In this document: piece by piece, positions 27,011-35,256 of the stretch
How positions within the stretch are numbered: the first letter of the stretch is position 1
Layout: each line of letters starts with the position of its first letter
Assembly: GCF_017312485.1 (NCBI RefSeq)
Contig: NZ_BMBA01000001.1
Coordinates: 1,254,396-1,318,395, forward strand
Length of the DNA stretch: 64,000 nucleotides
Reading direction: 5' to 3'
Origin: Clostridium zeae
Lineage (GTDB): Bacteria; Bacillota; Clostridia; Clostridiales; Clostridiaceae
Translations under genes and position numbers: made by a program
Notes under the pieces: model-generated
What the model saw: only the letters and a program-made list of their open reading frames with translations
Databases searched by the model: none
Told to the model about the DNA's origin: nothing

Positions 27011-28471
27011 CTAACTTATTTTTTCAATTATATCTTCAACTCTTTTTTGCGATTTCTTTCTACTATACAATCTCATAGCTGTTAATATTGCACCTATTGC
27101 ACATATAAGGCTAGCTGCTAAGTATGAGTATCTCATTCCGTATACAAATACATCCTCTCTACCTGGAACAAAGTTAGCAACTTGATATCCAATCTTATAA
27201 CTCATTCTATTGTATAATAGGGCAGTTGATAAAGAAATTCCAAAGTTCATACCTAGATTTCTAACTAATGCATTAACACTTCCTGCTATACCTAATTTAC
27301 TCTTAGGAACAGTTGACATTATTAGAGAATTATTAGGCGATTGAAACATTCCATTTCCCATTGATAGTATTGCCATAAATATAATTAAGATTATCATTGA
27401 AGAATTTTGATTCAAAGTTGACATTAACATTAATCCAAAGCTTGAAGCTATAAGGCCTATAAAAGTTAATACCTCTGATCCAATCTTATCTGACATATGA
27501 CCGCTTATTGGAGCTATGAACGCTAATATCAAAGGTGAAACCATCATAAATAGTCCTGTAACTGAAGATGATAGCTTCATAACATCCTGTAGATAAAAAG
27601 GCTGAATTATATTAGAACAACTGATGGCAACAAAAGATATAAACCCACAAAAAACACTGAGAGAAAATAGCTTATTCTTAAATATTGAAAGTTCTAACAT
27701 AGGCTCTTTAACTCTTTTTTCAACATAGATGAAAGCTGTGAATGATATCATAGCTATCAGCAAGCTACCTAAAATAATAGGATTGCCATATCCCAATTGT
27801 TGTCCTTTTATAATGGCTACAAACATCATAACAATAGCTATTGTAAATAATGCAGCTCCTTTTAGATCAAGTCTTTCATTTGATATATTCCCCTTAGACT
27901 TAGGAAGAATCTTGTATGACATTACAAAGGTTATTAATCCAATAGGGACATTTATTAAGAATATATATTTCCAACTTACTAAATAAACTATGAAGCCACC
28001 TAATGGAGGTCCAACCATAGTACCTAAAGCCACTGCTGTACCTGACATCCCCAAAGCTTTTCCTCTTTCATGCGGCGGAAAAACACTTGTTATTATTCCT
28101 TGACTTGTTGACATTGTCGCTGAAGCACCAATTGCTTGTATAATTCTAGCCGCTACTAAAAGCCATAATGAATTAGATAACCCACACATTAACGATCCTA
28201 AGGTAAACATAATTATTCCAAAACTAAATACCTTAGTTTTACCTTTTATGTCACCCAATCTTCCAAATATAAGAATTATAGATGAAATAGTTATCAAATA
28301 GCTTGTTACTACCCACTCAATTGAAGCCATATTAACATTAAGCTTTTTTGACATTACAGGCAGTGCTACATTTACTATGCTACTATCTAAGCATGACATA
28401 AAAGTCATAAGTACAACATTAAATAATATAAGCCATCTATTTTTATAGATCCTATCATTTACATTCTCCAT
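27011..28471 (-). CDS. MFS multidrug efflux transporter, DHA2 (14-TM) family
   Basis: 486-aa proton-driven exporter in the cytoplasmic membrane of the EmrB/QacA type. TM1 carries the family motif LDSSIVNVALPVM; motif A is GRLGDIKGKTKVF after TM2; the helix-5 antiporter motif region is GTAVALGTMVGPPLGGFIV (motif C-like). Fourteen hydrophobic segments are readable. Its start overlaps the last 17 nt of the marR-type gene, so the two are translationally coupled, the classic layout of a regulator with the pump it controls. Substrates unknown. Confidence 0.9.
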   Translation of the reverse strand: MENVNDRIYKNRWLILFNVVLMTFMSCLDSSIVNVALPVMSKKLNVNMASIEWVVTSYLITISSIILIFGRLGDIKGKTKVFSFGIIMFTLGSLMCGLSNSLWLLVAARIIQAIGASATMSTSQGIITSVFPPHERGKALGMSGTAVALGTMVGPPLGGFIVYLVSWKYIFLINVPIGLITFVMSYKILPKSKGNISNERLDLKGAALFTIAIVMMFVAIIKGQQLGYGNPIILGSLLIAMISFTAFIYVEKRVKEPMLELSIFKNKLFSLSVFCGFISFVAISCSNIIQPFYLQDVMKLSSSVTGLFMMVSPLILAFIAPISGHMSDKIGSEVLTFIGLIASSFGLMLMSTLNQNSSMIILIIFMAILSMGNGMFQSPNNSLIMSTVPKSKLGIAGSVNALVRNLGMNFGISLSTALLYNRMSYKIGYQVANFVPGREDVFVYGMRYSYLAASLICAIGAILTAMRLYSRKKSQKRVEDIIEKIS

Positions 28472-28937
28472 TATTTTTGTCCCCCTCTTCTTTACTCATC
28501 TTATAGTTTTTTGCATTCTTTAATGCATTATTCAAGAAAGCAATCACTTTATCAACATCTTCCTCATGCGATCCTAAGGAAATTATATCAATCCAGTCTC
28601 TGATTTCTTTTTTTATTTCAGGTATGATCTTCCTTGCCTTATCACTCAAAAACAGCCTATAAGCTCTTGAATCTTCTTCATCAACTTCTTTCCTTATGTA
28701 ATCAAGTTCTATAAGCTTCTTTATAGTTCTAGCAGACATCGCCTTATCAACATTGAGTTTTTTACTTATACAATTTTGACTTATACCTTCATGATTCTCA
28801 AGAATCAAAATATACGAATACATTCCGCTAGTAAGATTAAACTTTTCTAATGAAACATCTAACTGAGCTTGGGTAGATCTGTATAACTTATTTACAAGCT
28901 TAATTAGACTAGTTCTGCTATCATCCATATGCTTCAC
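28455..28937 (-). CDS. MarR family transcriptional regulator
   Basis: 160-aa winged-helix repressor-type protein. The DNA-binding region reads NHEGISQNCISKKLNVDKAM, then ARTIKKLIELDYIRKEVDEED (wing), at residues about 50-95. First gene of an operon with the MFS exporter, which it presumably regulates in response to exporter substrates (inference from family behaviour). The candidate operator is the perfect palindrome at 29151. The start ATG has GAAGGTGAAGCAT upstream. Confidence 0.9.
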   Translation of the reverse strand: MKHMDDSRTSLIKLVNKLYRSTQAQLDVSLEKFNLTSGMYSYILILENHEGISQNCISKKLNVDKAMSARTIKKLIELDYIRKEVDEEDSRAYRLFLSDKARKIIPEIKKEIRDWIDIISLGSHEEDVDKVIAFLNNALKNAKNYKMSKEEGDKNNGECK

Positions 28938-29150
28938 CTTCTTCTAAAAACATTTCATATTTTCTTGTATTTGAATCTGCAAATGCGCATTATATTAGTA
29001 AACTACATATATAAATATGTACTATTATACTCTTCAATATTCTTTTCAAAACTCTCCTTATTTCTAAATATACTAAACTTAAAATATCTGCCTTATTATA
29101 AAATAATTTGTGTATAGATGCGTTACCAAATATTATACTATCACCATATA

Positions 29151-29164
29151 GTTGACTAGTCAAC
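29151..29164. promoter_or_regulatory. Candidate MarR operator
   Basis: Perfect palindrome GTTGACTAGTCAAC inside the broader symmetric context ATA-GTTGACTAGTCAAC-CATA, in the gap upstream of the marR-MFS operon. Size and TTGAC half-sites suit a MarR dimer. It is about 215 bp from the marR start, so a long leader or a remote site must be assumed. Confidence 0.5.
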
Positions 29165-29265
29165 CATATAGATTAAATTAAAACCACTTTATTGGCTTAT
29201 TATCTTAACATTAATGTTTCAATAAAATGGTTTGCTAATCTAAATATGTTATTTAATTTTCTGTA

Positions 29266-30087
29266 TTACACTATTTTTCTCATATCTAGATATTTCTTAA
29301 GTATTGGTTCAATTCTTAAATATGCTTCAATTATCTCTTCTGGGATATCAACATGTTCTATAAAGTACTTTCCTTTTGGTCCATAACCATATTCGTCATC
29401 TTTTAATCTCGGTATTTCCCCCATTATTAGTGATAAGTATCTATCCACCTCCCATATTCCGTCTATATTTGTATTTTCAAATATAATTTTATTATTAAAA
29501 AGTTTCACTTTAGGCAAGAATGGAGCATAGTTTATAAATTTCACTTTATCCTCATCACGCCATGCTTTTCTAAAAGACGCATCACTTCTAAGCTGCATTG
29601 TAGGATCTTGAAGCAATATAATCGATCCAGCTTCTATATTCAACTCTCTTAACATATCAAAGGCCTTATATGCATTATCTCCACAGTTAGTTGATTGATT
29701 TTCTATAATTATATCATTTTCACTTATCCCATATACATTAATAAGAATTTCACATATAATCTCTGCTTCTGCTTTGTCTTTAGTCTCTATAGCTTGATAT
29801 TTATTATTATTTTTTACATTGTTTATTAAGTAAGAAGTAGAATGACCTATTCCCCCTACTACCATAATTTTATCAGCTATTCCATCCTTAAAAATTTTTT
29901 GAGTTACTTCAATAGTATTAGTTATACTATTCCCGAGAAGAAGAATTATATCAGCTTTCTTAATTCCGTACCTGTTATGTAATTCATCACAACTCAACTG
30001 ATTTATATCTCTTTTGGCTAAAAACATTCCTATCATATTTATATCATTTATGATTTCCTTATTTAGAACATCATTATCTTTAATCAT
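29266..30087 (-). CDS. YdcF family protein (DUF218)
   Basis: 273-aa soluble protein of the DUF218/YdcF family, whose E. coli member binds S-adenosylmethionine. Visible features are the strand-loop ADIILLLGNSI, the nucleotide-like KIMVVGGIGHSTSYL, the acidic-polar ENQSTNCGDNAYKAF (ExxSxxTxxN-type signature) and the IILLQDPTMQLRSDASF segment. Length agrees with the cytosolic branch; no signal peptide. The start ATG follows GGAAGAG. Function not established. It lies upstream of the marR-MFS operon on the same strand, separated by 328 bp. Confidence 0.82.
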   Translation of the reverse strand: MIKDNDVLNKEIINDINMIGMFLAKRDINQLSCDELHNRYGIKKADIILLLGNSITNTIEVTQKIFKDGIADKIMVVGGIGHSTSYLINNVKNNNKYQAIETKDKAEAEIICEILINVYGISENDIIIENQSTNCGDNAYKAFDMLRELNIEAGSIILLQDPTMQLRSDASFRKAWRDEDKVKFINYAPFLPKVKLFNNKIIFENTNIDGIWEVDRYLSLIMGEIPRLKDDEYGYGPKGKYFIEHVDIPEEIIEAYLRIEPILKKYLDMRKIV

Positions 30088-30293
30088 CTTTAACTCTTCC
30101 TTTCATCCACCTTTTATTTCTCTTATCTTAAATTACAATTTATAAACATTTATGATTAATTATATAATATACCATTCTCCTTGTATTTATATATAAAAAG
30201 CATATAACTAGTACATAGGTAGTTGAATTTCAACACTTATTGTTTTAAAATTTTAATATAGAAGGATTCCTTCCTAATTCAATTTATATTTTT

Positions 30294-30321
30294 AAGCTCT
30301 GATCAAAATCTGGCAGAGCTT
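30294..30321. repeat. Small hairpin in the folT upstream region
   Basis: AAGCTCTG/CAGAGCTT arms around ATCAAAATCTGG, in the 280 bp between ydcF and the THF riboswitch; the remainder of that gap shows only a short GAAGGATTCCTTC palindrome at 30261. Confidence 0.35.
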
Positions 30322-30368
30322 CAAAGTAATTTTAGATTAAAAGTTATCCATCTTTAACAGCATATAAG

Positions 30369-30468
30369 GCAGAGTAGATTATAGTGCGTTAAGTGCCAGT
30401 TGGACGGGAAGTTTGCCACTGGACGAAAAATCTTAAGGATTTGCGGTACTATAGTTGCATTCCGCTGC
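30369..30468 (+). ncRNA. Tetrahydrofolate (THF, folT-type) riboswitch
   Basis: The aptamer shows the conserved blocks in order: GAGTAGATTATAGTGCGTTAA, here cited as AGTAGATTATAG and TGCGTTAAGTG, then GGACGGGAAGTTTG, ACTGGACGAA, TTGCGGT and TTGCATTCCGCTGC. P1 forms between GCAG 30369-30372 and CTGC 30465-30468, with TTATAGT pairing to ACTATAG. It precedes folT, the classical target; THF binding lowers folate uptake expression. Confidence 0.9.
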
Positions 30469-30507
30469 CACATAAAAGAGCATTTATCTCTTAATGTGGT
30501 TTATTTG
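30468..30507 (+). terminator. Expression-platform hairpin of the THF riboswitch
   Basis: CCACAT(AA)AAGAG pairs with CTCTTAATGTGG, followed by TTTATTTG; overlaps the 3' end of the aptamer so ligand binding and this stem can be coupled. Confidence 0.6.
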
Positions 30508-30536
30508 CCATAATTAAAGAGAGGAGGTGCTCTTAC

Positions 30537-31040
30537 TTGAAAAATACAAAAACCCTTGTCTTGTTATCACTTTTCATTACTTTACAAATAATACTTACAA
30601 GATTTCTATCAATTCAAACTCCAATATTACGTATTGGCTTCGGATTTATTCCATTGATATTTTCAAGCATATTATTTGGCCCAGTACTAGGTGCAATATG
30701 CGCAGCTACTTCAGATATATTAGGGATGCTTATTTTTCCGCAAGGAACTTATTTCCCCGGATTTACCTTAAGTGCTTTTTTATCTGGACTTATCTATGGA
30801 ATTATTCTTCACAAGAAGAATATATCAATTTTAAGAATATCCATTTCTTCAATTTTTGTTAAATTGATTGTAGATATTGGATTGAATACCTTTTGGCTAT
30901 CTATTATTACAGGTAAAGCTGTAGCTATACTTTTAATTCCTAGGCTAACCAAAACACTAATAATGATTCCCATAGAAATATTTTTAATTTATGTGTTGTG
31001 GAATTACTTAGATTCAGCTATAAAATCAGAAGTAAACTAA
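30537..31040 (+). CDS. folT: Folate ECF transporter substrate-binding component FolT
   Basis: 167-aa membrane protein with about six helices that binds folate/THF and works with a shared ECF energising module (EcfA-EcfA'-EcfT), not encoded in the window. The family region LRIGFGFIPLIFSSILFGP, APITSDILG-like TSDILGMLIFPQGTYFPGFT and RLTKTLIMIPIEI near the C-terminus identify the folate branch. The start is TTG at 30537 with GAGGAGGTG 7 nt upstream. The THF riboswitch ahead confirms the substrate independently. Terminator follows at once. Confidence 0.92.
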   Translation: MKNTKTLVLLSLFITLQIILTRFLSIQTPILRIGFGFIPLIFSSILFGPVLGAICAATSDILGMLIFPQGTYFPGFTLSAFLSGLIYGIILHKKNISILRISISSIFVKLIVDIGLNTFWLSIITGKAVAILLIPRLTKTLIMIPIEIFLIYVLWNYLDSAIKSEVN

Positions 31041-31045
31041 AAATC

Positions 31046-31075
31046 AAGGCATCAGCGAATATTCACTGATGCCTT
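31046..31075. terminator. Bidirectional terminator
   Basis: Perfect AAGGCATCAG/CTGATGCCTT stem between the convergent folT and DMT transporter genes. Confidence 0.8.
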
Positions 31076-31112
31076 ACTAATATATTGATTTTTCCCATTT
31101 CTAACAGGTACA

Positions 31113-31988
31113 TCAGAACTCCTCACTGCTCTGTTGTGAAGTTCCTATCTTTAAATTTATTGCAATCATCCCAATTAAAATTAAAAGCGACCCAATAAGA
31201 CTATTACCAGTAAGTTTGTCCCCAATAAATATAGAAAATATTGCCCCAAAAACAGGCTCTCCCAAATAAATTATAGCTGCATGAGTTGGATTAGTATATG
31301 GCTGCATTTCATTTTGGACCCACATCGCTATAACAGTACAAAGTATTGTTGTTACTAAAAGTGCTATAACCACAGTTTTAGTGAATTCAAAATGTAGCTT
31401 TTCAATTCCAATAGCTGGTATAAAACTAAATATCCCAACTATAAATAGTTCTAAAGATGTTAAAAGCCCAGAATCTACTTCTTTTGCATACTTGTCTACA
31501 AGTATTATCTGAGCAGCAAAAGCAATTGACCCTAAAAGGGTCAAAAAGTCTCCAAAATTAATTCCTGAGGCTCCTTTTGCAGATAAAATGTAAAGACCCA
31601 CTAAGGATAGTAAAATACCTATAATTGTCTTTATATCTGGAATCTTCTTATAAATGACTGCCAACATAACTGGCACAAAGACTACATTTAATCCTGTAAT
31701 AAAAGCAGATTTGCTTGAAGTTGTATATGTAAGCCCAACTACTTGAAATATAATACCTATTAGTAGTGCTACTCCTATTAAAGCTGCTATTTTTAAATCT
31801 CTAGGTTTTATAGTTTTAAATTTTTTATGAAAAAAAGCCGTTAAAATTATTGCTCCTAAAGTATATCTTATTGCAATATAACTATACGGAGGAATTGTTT
31901 TAAGAGCTACGCTCATTATTGGAAAACTTAGCCCCCAAAAAGCCGTAACCGTTATAAGATATAGATCTGCCTTCATATCTTTTGTCAT
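31113..31988 (-). CDS. EamA/DMT family transporter
   Basis: 291-aa ten-helix membrane exporter made of two EamA repeats (residues about 10-140 and 150-285). Repeat signatures are AFWGLSFPIMSVALK and IRYTLGAIILTAFF in the first half and IYLGEPVFGAIFSIFIGDKL in the second. Relatives export amino acids or other metabolites; the substrate cannot be told. The start ATG follows TAGGAG. It is the gene downstream of CheX-1 on the same strand, 30 bp away, so co-transcription is likely. Confidence 0.87.
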   Translation of the reverse strand: MTKDMKADLYLITVTAFWGLSFPIMSVALKTIPPYSYIAIRYTLGAIILTAFFHKKFKTIKPRDLKIAALIGVALLIGIIFQVVGLTYTTSSKSAFITGLNVVFVPVMLAVIYKKIPDIKTIIGILLSLVGLYILSAKGASGINFGDFLTLLGSIAFAAQIILVDKYAKEVDSGLLTSLELFIVGIFSFIPAIGIEKLHFEFTKTVVIALLVTTILCTVIAMWVQNEMQPYTNPTHAAIIYLGEPVFGAIFSIFIGDKLTGNSLIGSLLILIGMIAINLKIGTSQQSSEEF

Positions 31989-32018
31989 TATTTTACTCCT
32001 AATTGTTAAATAGTAAGA

Positions 32019-32486
32019 TTACTTTTCTTTATAAGAAATATCTAGTTCTAACTTATCTCCATTATCAAAGTTTAATGGAATACTTATTACAACTGAATTC
32101 GCCTGACTAATTTCTATATTTGTACCTGTCATTATGATAGGAGGAGTTATATCAATGCTTATATTGTTTGAGTAGAATATTGTCGCTGCATTACCTAGAA
32201 TCATATTGCACAACTCAGATATAGCACTTTTGGCTATCTCATCTAATTCTTTTACTTCCATACCACCCATCATAGCAGATACAATCTTCAACGCTAAATT
32301 TCTATTTAGAGAAATGTTAACACTTCCTTGTATCTGTCCAGTTAGTCCTATAAGTACCACAACAGCATCAACTGAATATGGAATTGTTTTTTTATAGATT
32401 TTACCTAAACTAGGATTAAACCCTGTAATTTGATTTATAACATTTTTACTTGCTTCTACGATAGGATTAATATATTCTACTTTCAT
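32019..32486 (-). CDS. CheX-family chemotaxis phosphatase (CheX-1)
   Basis: 155-aa CheC/CheX-fold protein, the family that dephosphorylates CheY-P. The catalytic helix motif is intact: SAISELCNMILGNAA with the E-x2-N pair at E91/N94. The N-terminal VEYINPIVEASKNVI is typical for stand-alone CheX. Start: ATG 32486 (GGAGTG upstream), three codons inside the longest frame. A second CheX gene and a broken receiver-CheX gene lie upstream on the same strand after a repeat-containing 430-bp gap. No other che genes are in the window. Confidence 0.85.
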   Translation of the reverse strand: MKVEYINPIVEASKNVINQITGFNPSLGKIYKKTIPYSVDAVVVLIGLTGQIQGSVNISLNRNLALKIVSAMMGGMEVKELDEIAKSAISELCNMILGNAATIFYSNNISIDITPPIIMTGTNIEISQANSVVISIPLNFDNGDKLELDISYKEK

Positions 32487-32776
32487 CTTAAGCACTCCAA
32501 TCTCTTATGTTATAGGTTATTGAATAAATTATAGCATTTTTATTATTTACATATCAAATTAATTTTATAGATAAACAATATATAAATAATTAGTATAAAA
32601 ATATGTAATACTGTCAAAACATTTGTCAACTATTTAAATTTTATTTTTTTACTTATCTGCCTTTTCTTGATACATGTAAGATAATTCAGGGAGCTTATAT
32701 AATCTTCTTTTTTCTTTAGATTTACAATTATCCCCTTCGTATATTCTAGAATTTAGTTTTATTATAATTCCTTAAA
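32487..32776. other. Gap between CheX genes
   Basis: CheX-1 leader, A+T-rich; no gene or riboswitch recognised. Confidence 0.35.
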
Positions 32777-32890
32777 GAACAAAAAAATCGTTAAAGCGAT
32801 CTTGTTTAACGACTTTTTTTGTGCATCTGCCTGATTTAATGTATATGAAGAAAACCTGGCAGATGAATAAGTTTTATTTTTTAATTGCAA
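32777..32890. repeat. Dispersed terminator-like repeat, copy 3
   Basis: AAAAATCGTTAAA/TTTAACGACTTTTT hairpin, then GTGCATCTGCCTGATT, TGTATATGAAGAAAAC, GGCAGATGAATAAG and TTTTATTTTTT. Compared with copy 2 the tail is conserved while the stem has changed on both arms, i.e. compensatory change. Serves as terminator of CheX-2. Confidence 0.7.
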
Positions 32891-32915
32891 TTATATATAA
32901 TACTTTATTTTTCTT

Positions 32916-33380
32916 TTACAATATTTTATCTAGAGATATATTTACTTCAAAAGGCATATTATTAACAAACATTTCAATACATAATACTTTATTAGAACTT
33001 GCTTTAGCTGTGAACTGTCCATACATTAGTGTAGGAGTTGATATATCGATATGAATGCCTTCTCGTTCAAAGCTAATACATGCATTAGCTGTAAGCATAT
33101 TAGTGAGCTCAGAAATAGCGCTTTGTGCCATTTCGTTTAATTCTGGCACAGGCATTCCCATCATCATAATCTGAGCAATACTTTTTGCTGCATCTATTGT
33201 TGTAGTATATATGACGTTACCTTTAACATCGCCTACTATTCCTAAAATAATTATTACTCCAGGACTTTCTACTGAAGCTTCTTTTACCCTCACAGAGCCT
33301 TTCCTTATTTCATTAATGCCTAATTGAGGAAATACATTAGAAAATGCATCAAGAAAAGGATTTATATATTTGACATCCAT
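32916..33380 (-). CDS. CheX-family chemotaxis phosphatase (CheX-2)
   Basis: 154-aa paralogue of CheX-1: MDVKYINPFLDAF opening and SAISELTNMLTANAC catalytic helix with E91/N94 at the same positions. The start ATG (33380) lies inside the 3' end of the receiver-CheX remnant, overlapping it by 19 nt, with AAGGAGG upstream, so translation is coupled. Expected role is CheY-P dephosphorylation in the cytosol; with no CheY, CheA or receptor nearby the pathway is unspecified. Confidence 0.85.
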   Translation of the reverse strand: MDVKYINPFLDAFSNVFPQLGINEIRKGSVRVKEASVESPGVIIILGIVGDVKGNVIYTTTIDAAKSIAQIMMMGMPVPELNEMAQSAISELTNMLTANACISFEREGIHIDISTPTLMYGQFTAKASSNKVLCIEMFVNNMPFEVNISLDKIL

Positions 33381-33610
33381 TCTCCATCCTCCTTTTTAAA
33401 ACCAACATTCATTTTAGCTTTTCTTTTTAATACTTTTTTCGCAATATTTTCTGAGGTCTCATAAGATATATCAAATATTATTCTTCCAGAGTATTTACCT
33501 ATTATTCCTATTGCAACTGAAATACCTTTGGATATTTGCTCAATAATTTCTCTAATAATAGCTAGAGAAAATGGTGAATCGTCAACTATAACAATTTTTG
33601 TTTTCGCCAA
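33362..33610 (-). pseudogene. Receiver-CheX fusion remnant (internally deleted)
   Basis: 82-aa frame. Residues 1-24 are a clear CheY-type receiver start (KIVIVDDSPFSLAIIREI, with the acidic pair VDD). The receiver then stops, without its phospho-acceptor Asp, and residues about 28-70 match the middle of a CheX domain (GISVAIGIIGKYSGRIIFDI, ENIAKKVLKRK), comparable to GVIIILGIVGDVKGNVIY in CheX-2. The catalytic E-x2-N helix is absent. The frame is open and has a TTG start with GGAGTG upstream, so a small protein may still be made and coupled to CheX-2. Best explained by an in-frame deletion in a former receiver-CheX protein. Confidence 0.65.
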
Positions 33611-33809
33611 AAATAAACACTCCCTATCTAAATAACATATTGTAAATATCGAGCACTTTACTATAATTCTTTACTGAATTTAATTTAAAAAATGATTTTA
33701 TTTTCAGACAATATAAGTTCTTTAATGATATAAATATCTTTTTATGCTCATATAAACTGAATATTAATAGAAATAAATGAAAAAATAATGTAAGAAATCA
33801 ATTTAATTC

Positions 33810-33838
33810 TTGCATAAAATGGATTAAAGTTATACTAT
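33810..33838 (+). promoter_or_regulatory. Promoter of infC
   Basis: TTGCAT, 17-nt spacer, TACTAT, about 40 nt before the infC start. Confidence 0.5.
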
Positions 33839-33880
33839 TAAATAATGAGCTAAATGCTTATTATTTTGGAGGTGTTGTAT

Positions 33881-34387
33881 ATTAATAAAAATTTAGATTT
33901 AAATGAAAATATAAGAAGTAAGGAAATAAGATTGTCTGGTGAGAATAGTCAGATTATGAAAACCGAAGACGCTTTAAGATTAGCAAGAGAACAAAATCTT
34001 GATTTGGTTATGATTTCTCCCACTGCTGTTCCACCTGTATGCAGAATAATGGATTACAGCAAGCATTTATATGAGCAATCAAAGAAACAAAAAGAAGCTA
34101 AAAAGAATCAGAAAATAGTAGAACTTAAAGAAGTAAGATTAAGCCCTACTATCGAAGAGCATGACATAGATATAAAATGTAATAATGCTAAAAAGTTTTT
34201 ATCTAGTGGGAATAAAGTAAAAGTATCAGTTAGATTTAGAGGAAGACAAAATAACACTGCTGGCACTGGCTCTAAGATTCTTGAAATCTTCATTAACAAG
34301 ATTGGGGATTTAGGTGTAGTAGAAAAATCCGCTCAGTTTGAAGGAAGAAATATGTTCATAATTATCGCGCCAAAAATTAGTAAATAA
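33881..34387 (+). CDS. infC: Translation initiation factor IF-3, probable ATT start, solitary copy
   Basis: 168 aa; binds the 30S subunit and checks start-codon selection. Both IF-3 domains are present: N-terminal NKNLDLNENIRSKEIRL, linker with KKQKEAKKNQK, and C-terminal EVRLSPTIEEHDIDIKC and VRFRGRQ. The best ribosome binding site (GGAGGTG, 33868-33874) lies 6 nt before an ATT codon at 33881, where homologues begin (INK...); the ATG at 33854 lies upstream of that site. An AUU start is the known device by which infC controls itself. Normal infC is followed by rpmI and rplT; here a terminator follows, and the C-terminal domain is divergent, so this is likely a second paralogue. Confidence 0.88.
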   Translation: MNKNLDLNENIRSKEIRLSGENSQIMKTEDALRLAREQNLDLVMISPTAVPPVCRIMDYSKHLYEQSKKQKEAKKNQKIVELKEVRLSPTIEEHDIDIKCNNAKKFLSSGNKVKVSVRFRGRQNNTAGTGSKILEIFINKIGDLGVVEKSAQFEGRNMFIIIAPKISK

Positions 34388-34406
34388 ACTGATTATTCAT
34401 TAATTG

Positions 34407-34460
34407 AATTTATAGAAGAAGCCTATAAGCTCCCATGCTTATAGGCTTCTTCTATAAATT
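34407..34460. terminator. Very strong hairpin after infC
   Basis: Perfect 24-bp stem AATTTATAGAAGAAGCCTAT.../...ATAGGCTTCTTCTATAAATT with loop TCCCAT, 19 bp after the stop. Confidence 0.85.
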
Positions 34461-34537
34461 TATAATTAATTTTCTTTTTAAAAATTTCCTAAGGGAAATT
34501 ATTGACATATACACATATCTTGTGATATCATTAAAAT

Positions 34538-34566
34538 TTGCTATTTTTTCATTAATATATTATAAT
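34538..34566 (+). promoter_or_regulatory. Promoter of the carD-like gene
   Basis: TTGCTA, 17-nt spacer, TATAAT. A second possible promoter, TTGACA-18 nt-TATCAT, starts at 34502. Confidence 0.65.
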
Positions 34567-34600
34567 GAATTAAGTAGACTATTCACATGGAGGTGTTCTG

Positions 34601-35083
34601 TTGTTTAAAATTGGTGATAAAATTATTTATCCTATGCAAGGTGCCGGTATAATAGACAGAGTTGAGGAAAAAGAAATTTCTCAAGTCAAGTGTAATTATT
34701 TTATAATAAACATGGTAAATAATAGTATGCAGGTTATGATTCCTAAAGATAAAATATCAACTTCTGGTATAAGACCTATATCAGATGAGGAAACACTTGA
34801 ACTAGTATTACAAAGCTTTACTACTAATGATGCACAATTAGATGATGCTCTTAACTATAAAGAGAGATATCAAACAAACTTAAGAAAAGTTAAAAGTGGT
34901 GATTTGAAAGAAGGTTCAGAGGTAGTTCGTGATTTACTACTACTAAATAGCAAGAAGCCACTTAATTCTAGTGAAAAACAAATGTTAAACACTGCAAAAA
35001 AGCTATTAGTTGGAGAAATATCTTTAATCAAAAATATATCTGAAGCAGAGGCATCTAGCTTAATTAATTCAGTTATATCATAA
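34601..35083 (+). CDS. CarD/CdnL family RNA polymerase-binding regulator
   Basis: 160-aa cytosolic protein. The N-terminal domain (residues 1-60: FKIGDKIIYPMQGAGIIDRV) is the Tudor-like RNA-polymerase-interacting domain shared with transcription-repair coupling factor; the helical C-terminal half binds upstream promoter DNA in characterised members such as CarD of mycobacteria. YKERYQTNLRKVKSGDLKEG is the typical C-domain entry. The start is TTG 34601 with GGAGGTG 5 nt upstream. Monocistronic with its own near-consensus promoter. Confidence 0.88.
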   Translation: MFKIGDKIIYPMQGAGIIDRVEEKEISQVKCNYFIINMVNNSMQVMIPKDKISTSGIRPISDEETLELVLQSFTTNDAQLDDALNYKERYQTNLRKVKSGDLKEGSEVVRDLLLLNSKKPLNSSEKQMLNTAKKLLVGEISLIKNISEAEASSLINSVIS

Positions 35084-35256
35084 GTTATATTTATTACAAA
35101 AAGCTACTGACATAACGTCAGCAGCCTATTGTGCACTTACATATTCGTATCATATTTATAATCTCATTTACATTACATAGCCTTTCTATATATTTTTATA
35201 GAGTGACTACACGCTAAACTAAGCTTTACGATTTTAGTTTCTCAATTTTTAATTTA
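35084..35256. terminator. Hairpin region between carD and the TetM-like gene
   Basis: GCTACTGAC/GTCAGCAGC hairpin at 35106-35128 after carD, with only a weak T-tract. Nothing else seen. Confidence 0.4.

Noticed and set aside
30527-30862. Alternative frame overlapping folT
   Set aside because: Shadow of folT; the folT frame has the ribosome binding site, riboswitch and family motifs.
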